Shown: positions 12,755-18,305 of the stretch, one piece after another
Numbering within the stretch: position 1 is the first letter of the stretch
How the letters are laid out: each line of letters begins with the position of its first letter
NCBI GenBank assembly: GCA_038316995.1
Contig: JBBQAZ010000021.1
Coordinates: 1-18,305, forward strand
Source of the DNA: JAXHNE01 sp038316995
GTDB lineage: Bacteria > Patescibacteriota > Saccharimonadia > Saccharimonadales > JAXHNE01
Length of the DNA: 18,305 bases
Reading direction: 5' to 3'
Notes under the pieces: model-generated
What the model was told of the DNA's origin: nothing
Database searches by the model: none
What the model saw: only the letters and a program-made list of their open reading frames with translations
Position numbers and translations under genes: made by a program

Positions 12755-15352
12755 CTATTTTCGATTTTTCTTCCGGCGTTGGCGTTCAGACTTACGTGAC
12801 TTTTTACGCGTGACCTTGCTTTGTTTTTTCACTGTTGCAGTTTTGTTAGCTTGCACAAAATCAACTTCTTCATATTCATCTGCATTCACGATTCGATCGG
12901 CATTATCAACGGACGACCTGGCGGCGCGGGTTAGCTCGGTTTCAATAGACTTATCAAGCTGACTCTGGTCAACGGGTTGAGCATGGAAGAGTGTTCGCAA
13001 GATATCGTGTCGTAATTGATCTTGCATCTGTTCAAACATGACTTTAGACTGACGACGATATTCTACAAGAGGGTCGCGTTGCCCAACGCTAATCCAGTGA
13101 ATTCCCTGACGCATATGATCCATATTTTCTAAATGCTGCATCCAAAGATTATCAAGCACTTGTAGGTAAATATCTCGCTCGATTTTGCGCATAATTTCTT
13201 CTGTGAAAGCGATTTCACGGGCTTCATATAACTCTAAAGCTTCCTCTTTTAGCGTTTTACCAAAAGTGTCTGCAGGACTATCGAATAGTCTGTCCAAAGC
13301 TGGCTCATCAAACGGGAAAACCTCTGTTACGATATCTTCGAACTGGTTAGATGTAAGTAATGGAGATTGCGCCATTGCAGCTGCTTCTTCCTCTATATAA
13401 GCCAAGATTCGTTTCTTTACATCAACGCGACCAAGTATTTCACGGCGCATAGAATAAGTAGCCTTACGGTGTCGGTTCATGACATCGTCATATTGGACGA
13501 CGTTTTTGCGCATATCAAAGTTAAAACCTTCCACTTTCTTCTGGGCACCCTCTAAGCTACGTGAGATTACACGGTTTTGAATTGGAACATCGTCATCAAC
13601 ACCGAGTCTCTTCATTATGCTGGCAATTCGATCACCACCAAAAATACGCATCAAATCATCTTCTGTACTTACGAAAAACTGTGATGCACCAGGATCGCCC
13701 TGGCGTCCAGCACGACCACGCAGCTGATTATCTACACGCCTAGATTCGTTACGTTCTGTGCCATATACGAATAGTCCGCCAAGTTCTTTGACGCCATCTC
13801 CAAGCACAATATCTGTTCCACGTCCGGCAATGTTGGTTGCAATTGTCACGGAGTTTTTTTGGCCGGCACCAGCCACAATCTTTGCTTCACTTTCATTATT
13901 TTTTGCATTCAAAAGTTGGTGATCTATCTTTTCTTTTTTGAGCAGCTTACTGAGTAGCTCGTTCTTTTGAATAGAAGCCGTTCCAATAAGTACTGGCTGG
14001 CCTTTTTTATTGAGAGCCTTTACTTCTTTTGCGATTGCCTTAAATTTTCCAAGTTCTGTCTTATATATACGGTCAGGTTTATCATCTCTTATTAATGGTC
14101 TATTAGACGGAATTTCTACAACTTCAAGTTTATAGATTTGGTGAAACTCTTCTTGTTCGGTTACAGCCGTACCAGTCATACCAGAAAGCTTGTCGTACAA
14201 GCGGAAGTAATTTTGGAATGAAATAGTTGCAAGAGTCATGGATTCTTCTTGTACTTCAACTCCTTCTTTAGCTTCAATCGCCTGGTGCAGTCCTTCGTTA
14301 TATCGGCGTCCTTTTAGGAGTCGACCAGTGAACTCATCTACAATCACGACTTCCCCGTCGCTCGTAACAACATAATCTTTGTCACGTTTGAATAATGCCT
14401 GAGCTTTAAGTGATTGCTCGAGATGGAAAATTGTACGAATATTTTCAGTGCCGTACAAGTTATTGATGCCAAGGATTTTTTCTACTTTTTCTACTCCTTC
14501 ATCGGTCAATACTACTGATTTCCGTTTTTCATCAACATCGTAGTGAGTATCACGTTTGAGATTACGCACCACTTTAGAAAACTGTCCATACGACGCACCA
14601 CTGGTTGTGGACGGAGCAGAAATAATCAGCGGAGTCCTTGCCTCGTCAATCAAGATTGAGTCAACTTCATCTACGATTGCGTAGTGTAGCGGACGCTGAC
14701 GAAGCTGTTGCTCTTCACGGACCATGTTGTCGCGAAGATAGTCAAAGCCGTATTCGTTGTTTGTCCCGTAAGTAATGTCGGCTGCGTAAGCCTCTTGCCT
14801 AGTGCATGGCTTTAGGTGCTTGAAGCGCTCATCATCATGAGATTCATCTATAAACTTTTTGTCATAAATATACGATGCGTCTGGCATGATAACGGCAGTA
14901 GATAGCCCTAGAAAATCATAAACTGGAGCCATCCAACCAGCACCGATACGTGCTAAGTAATCATTAACTGTGACTAAGTGAGCACCTTTACCTGGTAATG
15001 CGTTCAAATACAGAGGAAGCGTTGCGACCAATGTTTTACCTTCACCAGTCTTCATTTCTGCGACGCTACCTTCGTGCAGCACCATCCCACCAATTAGCTG
15101 TACATCATAATGAAACTGCCCTAGAGTTCGACGTGAAGTTTCACGAACAACAGCAAAAGCATCAGGCAAAATTGCATCAAGTGATTCTTTCTTAAGTCGG
15201 TTCCTAAGTTTTTCGGTTTGTTCCTTGAGCTGATTATCGCTCATTTTTTCGTACTTAGGTTCGAGCTTATTGACGTCTTTCGCACGCTTGCGCATGCGCT
15301 TTAACGTCTTAGCTTGCGGATCCCCCAGTACACGTTTAAAAACTTTCTTCAC
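12755..15352 (-). CDS. secA: Protein translocase ATPase SecA
   Basis: Motor that pushes unfolded proteins through SecYEG. In its 865 residues, Walker A is AEMKTGEGKT (98-107), Walker B is VDEVDSILIDEARTP (227-241), and the second helicase lobe ends with the arginine-finger region QLRGRAGRQGDPG. The helical scaffold and wing domains follow. The C-terminal SEC-C zinc motif of many SecA proteins is missing; instead the chain ends in a strongly basic tail of about 24 residues full of Lys and Arg. The start is GTG at 15352, chosen for the MKKVFKRVLGDPQAKTLKR start typical of the family and the AGGAAAGG (15364-15371) upstream. It has its own promoter (15418-15446) and leads into the M16 peptidase gene. 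Confidence 0.97.
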   Translation of the reverse strand: MKKVFKRVLGDPQAKTLKRMRKRAKDVNKLEPKYEKMSDNQLKEQTEKLRNRLKKESLDAILPDAFAVVRETSRRTLGQFHYDVQLIGGMVLHEGSVAEMKTGEGKTLVATLPLYLNALPGKGAHLVTVNDYLARIGAGWMAPVYDFLGLSTAVIMPDASYIYDKKFIDESHDDERFKHLKPCTRQEAYAADITYGTNNEYGFDYLRDNMVREEQQLRQRPLHYAIVDEVDSILIDEARTPLIISAPSTTSGASYGQFSKVVRNLKRDTHYDVDEKRKSVVLTDEGVEKVEKILGINNLYGTENIRTIFHLEQSLKAQALFKRDKDYVVTSDGEVVIVDEFTGRLLKGRRYNEGLHQAIEAKEGVEVQEESMTLATISFQNYFRLYDKLSGMTGTAVTEQEEFHQIYKLEVVEIPSNRPLIRDDKPDRIYKTELGKFKAIAKEVKALNKKGQPVLIGTASIQKNELLSKLLKKEKIDHQLLNAKNNESEAKIVAGAGQKNSVTIATNIAGRGTDIVLGDGVKELGGLFVYGTERNESRRVDNQLRGRAGRQGDPGASQFFVSTEDDLMRIFGGDRIASIMKRLGVDDDVPIQNRVISRSLEGAQKKVEGFNFDMRKNVVQYDDVMNRHRKATYSMRREILGRVDVKKRILAYIEEEAAAMAQSPLLTSNQFEDIVTEVFPFDEPALDRLFDSPADTFGKTLKEEALELYEAREIAFTEEIMRKIERDIYLQVLDNLWMQHLENMDHMRQGIHWISVGQRDPLVEYRRQSKVMFEQMQDQLRHDILRTLFHAQPVDQSQLDKSIETELTRAARSSVDNADRIVNADEYEEVDFVQANKTATVKKQSKVTRKKSRKSERQRRKKNRK

Positions 15353-15417
15353 GTAACCTATACCCTTTCCTCACCCCGTAAATTTGGCATCTTCAGTCAA
15401 TTACGACAATAGCATAT

Positions 15418-15446
15418 ATTCTACCGTAATTTAGAACTATTTGTAA
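15418..15446 (-). promoter_or_regulatory. secA promoter
   Basis: TTACAA (15441-15446), an exact 17-base spacer and TAGAAT (15418-15423) on the minus strand. The predicted start is near 15411, giving a leader of about 59 bases that carries the secA Shine-Dalgarno. This separates secA from hpf. A perfect 10-base palindrome TAGTCGACTA (15461-15470) lies just upstream. Confidence 0.65.
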
Positions 15447-15479
15447 GGGTTGTTTTAATCTAGTCGACTATTCGGAGGG

Positions 15480-15839
15480 TTAGATAGTTCGACGGCGCAT
15501 TTTGGCGAGTACTTTATGGTGGAATTTTTTGTGAGTATGCTTGTCTTTGTATTTTCTTAATTGATTTTTAAGCTTGGCTTCTACTATGTCTACTGCTGCA
15601 AATGGGTTCACGGTAGTTTCTTTGGCCGTCAAAGTTTCGTGCTTCAATCTTAAAACTACCTCGGCGGTATGTTGGGCCTTTGTCTTGTTTTTTGATTCTT
15701 TTATAAAGACTTCGCCGTGCGCAGATTCGCGTGCGTCCTTTGGTAAATATTTTTCTAGTTTACCTATCTTCTTATTTATATACTTTCTTAGTTCTGGAGT
15801 AATTGTGGTATGCACGCCCGTTTGTTCAGTTTTTATCAT
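15480..15839 (-). CDS. hpf: Ribosome hibernation promoting factor, short form
   Basis: Binds the 30S decoding channel of idle ribosomes and so protects or dimerises them in slow growth. The 119 residues cover only the N-terminal HPF/YfiA domain. The beta-alpha-beta pattern is visible, with TPELRKYINKKIGKLEKYLP as the first helix and a second helix around NPFAAVDIVEAKLKNQLRKYK. It ends in a very basic, His/Lys/Arg-rich tail suited to rRNA contact. The long form's C-terminal dimerisation domain is absent. A near-perfect Shine-Dalgarno AGGAGG (15848-15853) lies in the 15-base gap after serS, so it is translated from the serS message. Confidence 0.9.
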   Translation of the reverse strand: MIKTEQTGVHTTITPELRKYINKKIGKLEKYLPKDARESAHGEVFIKESKNKTKAQHTAEVVLRLKHETLTAKETTVNPFAAVDIVEAKLKNQLRKYKDKHTHKKFHHKVLAKMRRRTI

Positions 15840-15854
15840 AATGATTCCCTCCTG

Positions 15855-17141
15855 TTAAATTTGATCGACTCCACCCATGTAAGGTTTCAGCACGTCTGGT
15901 ACGTTAACCCTTCCATCGGCGGTTTGATAATTTTCCATGATCGCAATCAATACACGTGTCGTAACTGCCGTAGCATCATTTGTATGGGCAACAACTTTTT
16001 GCCCGTCGCTATCTACTTTTGTGCCGAGTCCGCGCGCTTGGTAATCTGTTAACCAGTCTGCACTGTGAGTTTCGCGGTAAGCATCTTGTCCCGGCATCCA
16101 GGTTTCTATATCGACACCACGGGCATTTGGCCCACCCATATCAAATGTACATTTTAAAACTACTTGGTATGGTAAGTGTAGTTGTTGCATTATATGTTGC
16201 TGAATTGCAATCATCAGTTTATGCTCTGCCTCTGATTGATCAGGCGTACTAAAGCTCTCCATTTCCAGCTTGTCAAAGTGATGCGTCCTTAGTATTCCGC
16301 GAGTGTCTTTTCCAGCACTGCCTACTTCCCTGCGGAATGATGTAGAGTGACCTGCAAAACGGACAGGCATATCGTCAGCCCTTAATGTCTGGTCCATATA
16401 ATAAGCCGCCATGCTATGCTCTGCTGATCCAATCAACCATAAATCATCATTTGCCAATTTGAAAGTTACGTCGTCTGGTTTTAGTCGTGAGGTTTTTTCG
16501 TAGGCGTCGGTGCGCATCATCATTGGTGGCGATAATAGTTCAAATGGTTTTGTAGATATTCCATGCAAGTCATGATCTTCAATAATTTGTTTTATAGCGT
16601 CTTCACTAGTAAGTACATCCATAGCAAAAAGATTCAACGCAAACTGCATGCGCACCATGCCTTTTTGCAAGAATGCAAAGCGTGCTCCACTGATTGCTGC
16701 AGCGCGCTCCTGATCAATATACTCGGTCATTTCCCAATGGGGCTTTGGAGCAAAATCGAACTGTGGCTTTTCTCCCCAAGTTTCTAAAACTACATTGTCG
16801 TCTTCGCTTTGTCCAACCGGAACGCCAATAGCAGGCATGTTTGGAACTTTTTTAAGCAAATCTTCGTATTCTTTTGAAATGCTTGCAAGTTGATGCTCAA
16901 GATCTGCGCTTATTTCTTTTAAGGTTTTACCAGCAGCGATTTGAGTGTCATTCGGGCGCTGGCCTTTTGAGCTTTCTGCTAAATCGTTTCTTTGTTTCCG
17001 TATTTCATCAGACTTTTGAATTAGTTCACGGCGTTTTTCGTCAAATCCAAGCAGTTGCTGGATATCAACTTTTCCACCTTTTTCCTCTGATTTCTGCTGA
17101 ACTAACTCTGGATTGTCCCGAATAAACTGAATATCTAACAT
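15855..17141 (-). CDS. serS: Seryl-tRNA synthetase
   Basis: Class II synthetase that loads serine onto tRNA-Ser. The 428 residues match the family. An N-terminal antiparallel coiled coil (about 28-98) contacts the long variable arm of tRNA-Ser. The catalytic core holds motif 2 around FRREVGSAGKDTRG (269-282) followed by the conserved HHFDKLEM, the serine-site segment VDIETWMPGQ (343-352), and motif 3 near TTRVLIAIMEN (394-404). The serine-binding loop that usually reads TAE reads SAE here (239-241), followed by HSM, a mild divergence. There is no Shine-Dalgarno. A TATACT hexamer ends 6 bases before the ATG within the 32-base gap after the nuclease gene, so serS should have its own leaderless transcript, which continues into hpf. 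Confidence 0.96.
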   Translation of the reverse strand: MLDIQFIRDNPELVQQKSEEKGGKVDIQQLLGFDEKRRELIQKSDEIRKQRNDLAESSKGQRPNDTQIAAGKTLKEISADLEHQLASISKEYEDLLKKVPNMPAIGVPVGQSEDDNVVLETWGEKPQFDFAPKPHWEMTEYIDQERAAAISGARFAFLQKGMVRMQFALNLFAMDVLTSEDAIKQIIEDHDLHGISTKPFELLSPPMMMRTDAYEKTSRLKPDDVTFKLANDDLWLIGSAEHSMAAYYMDQTLRADDMPVRFAGHSTSFRREVGSAGKDTRGILRTHHFDKLEMESFSTPDQSEAEHKLMIAIQQHIMQQLHLPYQVVLKCTFDMGGPNARGVDIETWMPGQDAYRETHSADWLTDYQARGLGTKVDSDGQKVVAHTNDATAVTTRVLIAIMENYQTADGRVNVPDVLKPYMGGVDQI

Positions 17142-17147
17142 AGTTAT

Positions 17148-17153
17148 AGTATA
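17148..17153 (-). promoter_or_regulatory. -10 box of serS, leaderless spacing
   Basis: TATACT on the minus strand ends 6 bases before the serS ATG, exactly placing the A of ATG at +1. The -35 region is weak and overlaps the end of the nuclease gene. Confidence 0.55.
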
Positions 17154-17173
17154 CCTTCCGTAGCAAGATTTAT

Positions 17174-17959
17174 CTATCGAGACTTAATGGCATCTATTGC
17201 CAATTGGGTGCGGGACCGGGCGTATTCGCAGTGTTCGCAGGGACCACCCATGGCTGCAGTGCCAACTTCTGGCATGTCGCCGTCAAGTACGTTTTTCATT
17301 TCAATTAATGTTGGTTCTACCCAATCAGAGTTTCCGTGATGCGGGAAAACGAATGTTTCAAAATCAATACGGTCATTAAATCCATCGCGGTCTTGTGTGC
17401 CAGTTGCATACACAAAATACCCGGTATCGCTGACTTTATGTCCATTTTGCCGCAGTAACCACTGGTAGACTTCCATTTGTCTGCGGTACATATCTTGCCA
17501 ACCACCTGGCGCTCCCAGTGCAGTAACTGGCTTATCTTTGGCTGTTGCCTTGTAATCCACTACCATTATTTCGCCATTTGGGTTCACCCAGACGTCGTCA
17601 ACCGCACCAAATACATGTAAATTTGTTGGCGCATGATGCGTACTTACGCCTGTAAAGTTGGCTCGCCAAGTATCCATATCCTTGTGTTGATATGGAACCG
17701 CATCAACTTTAAATTTTTTCATAAGCGGATGCTGCGTACCTGCTATGCGGTGGACATCAAATTCTTTTTTAAACAGTTCATCGATTGCTTTGTTGATATT
17801 AAACGGTGGACTGCTTGGCCGTTTAATCTTTAGCCGAGCATCTAACCAAAAACAACGGGGACACTGAGTGTAAAGTTCAATTTTACTGCGCGACACTTTG
17901 AACTTATCAACCTGCCCCGGTTGATATGGCTTATTCCGTTCTTTCCAATAATTCCCCAT
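17174..17959 (-). CDS. PD-(D/E)XK nuclease, RecB/Cas4-like, with CxxC...CxxC cluster
   Basis: A probable DNA exonuclease of 261 residues. The nuclease core shows the acidic D121/D122 in FGAVDDVW, D135 and K137 in VVDYKATAK (the D/ExK part) and the QxxxY motif Q161/Y165 in RRQMEVYQW, all in RecB-nuclease order. CPRC (C33, C36) near the N-terminus and CEHC (C241, C244) near the C-terminus bracket the core, as in Cas4 and AddB, where four cysteines hold an iron-sulfur cluster. The 2+2 spacing differs from Cas4's usual 1+3. No cas gene or CRISPR array is nearby, so a DNA-repair role is likelier than spacer acquisition. A TGT-extended TACAAT ends 8 bases before the ATG; no Shine-Dalgarno is seen. 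Confidence 0.85.
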   Translation of the reverse strand: MGNYWKERNKPYQPGQVDKFKVSRSKIELYTQCPRCFWLDARLKIKRPSSPPFNINKAIDELFKKEFDVHRIAGTQHPLMKKFKVDAVPYQHKDMDTWRANFTGVSTHHAPTNLHVFGAVDDVWVNPNGEIMVVDYKATAKDKPVTALGAPGGWQDMYRRQMEVYQWLLRQNGHKVSDTGYFVYATGTQDRDGFNDRIDFETFVFPHHGNSDWVEPTLIEMKNVLDGDMPEVGTAAMGGPCEHCEYARSRTQLAIDAIKSR

Positions 17960-17967
17960 GAGATTCT

Positions 17968-17976
17968 ATTGTAACA
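17968..17976 (-). promoter_or_regulatory. Extended -10 box of the nuclease gene, near-leaderless spacing
   Basis: TGT plus TACAAT on the minus strand, with the hexamer at 17968-17973 ending 8 bases before the ATG at 17959. It lies in the 26-base gap after the right-edge gene. No convincing -35 is seen. Confidence 0.5.
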
Positions 17977-17985
17977 GGCTGACCC

Positions 17986-18305
17986 TTATCTCCGACGAGA
18001 TTTTTCTGTTGCATAACCATAGCCCACGATTGCCCACAGCCCTATAAGCCCTCCAGCAGCACCTGCAATTACCCTTTCCGATCCAGATACAAACCGTTTG
18101 TCTTCTTGGTCTTTTAACCCATCATTCAGTTCAGTGATTTCCCTGATGTAACTTTCCAGTAAAAATTCTTTTGTAGTTACTTCTAAACTAACGTAAGGGG
18201 ATGGCGCATCACTACAGGTTCGAGTTAAAACTGATCTAATCTCATTTTCTTGGGATGGAAAATCGTTAGATGAGCGCAGAAATTGATATATGTCTTTCTG
18301 GCATT
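17986..18305 (-). CDS. Tail-anchored hypothetical protein, 3' part only
   Basis: The minus-strand frame is open from the right edge to a TAA at 17986-17988, giving 105 codons; the start lies beyond the window. The visible part is a hydrophilic, probably extracytoplasmic or cytoplasmic region with two cysteines (the first codon after the edge and one about 32 codons on). A helix rich in Glu and Leu follows (EFLLESYIREITELNDGL), then a hydrophobic Gly/Ala-rich helix (VIAGAAGGLIGLWAIVGYGY), then a short basic end (KSRRR). A C-terminal membrane helix with a basic tail fits a protein whose N-terminal part is exported and whose tail stays inside. The cysteines could then form a disulfide. I do not recognise the family. 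Confidence 0.7.
   Translation of the reverse strand, partial: CQKDIYQFLRSSNDFPSQENEIRSVLTRTCSDAPSPYVSLEVTTKEFLLESYIREITELNDGLKDQEDKRFVSGSERVIAGAAGGLIGLWAIVGYGYATEKSRRR

Noticed and set aside
15461..15470. Terminator at the palindrome TAGTCGACTA after hpf
   Set aside because: A 10-base palindrome leaves no loop, and there is no U-tract. It may be chance or a protein site, so it is only noted with the secA promoter.
885..17959. UGA recoded as an amino acid
   Set aside because: No gene is broken by in-frame TGA, and a complete RF2 gene is present. Only avoidance of TGA as a stop is seen.

Overview
All genes in this window lie on the minus strand, so transcription runs from right to left. It looks like chromosomal housekeeping DNA from a small-genome, low-to-moderate GC bacterium. 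The candidate phyla radiation, most likely Saccharibacteria (TM7), is my best guess. I infer this from the divergent but complete core proteins, the PcsB/CwlO-like hydrolases beside ftsEX, and the short intergenic spaces. It is not proven by any marker I could search. I see no tRNA, rRNA, CRISPR array, insertion sequence or phage gene, and no gap between genes reaches 300 bases.

Layout, right to left in order of transcription. The right edge carries the 3' end of a gene for a protein with a C-terminal membrane anchor (17986-18305). A RecB/Cas4-like PD-(D/E)XK nuclease (17174-17959) follows, then serS with hpf as an SD-coupled pair, then secA with an M16-family protease as a second pair. Next come a single-pass membrane protein with a disordered N-terminus (10419-11393), prfB (release factor 2), and a cell-wall block of ftsE, ftsX and two tandem secreted hydrolases (7401 down to 5012). 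The block is followed by the S41 protease ctpA. After a GC-rich 253-base intergenic stretch come a small hypothetical gene, pyrG, a single-domain response regulator and a 5' gene fragment that runs off the left edge.

The most interesting block is 5012-9129. FtsE (ATPase) and FtsX (transmembrane partner) are known in other bacteria to switch on coiled-coil peptidoglycan hydrolases of the PcsB/CwlO/EnvC type. Here two such hydrolases follow directly. They share a coiled coil that is about 79 % identical by hand alignment, but carry unrelated catalytic domains: one CHAP (cysteine) and one M23 (zinc). In the M23 protein the family motifs occur in circularly permuted order. The C-terminal third of the fold (IG..G.TG and HLH) comes first, and the part with HxxxD and YGH comes last.

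Two genome-style patterns also stand out. Six genes have a good -10 hexamer only 6 to 9 bases before the start codon, which suggests leaderless or nearly leaderless mRNAs, whereas genes inside operons have Shine-Dalgarno sequences. None of the 15 genes that end inside the window before the left-edge fragment stops at TGA (nine TAA, six TAG), although prfB is present and intact.
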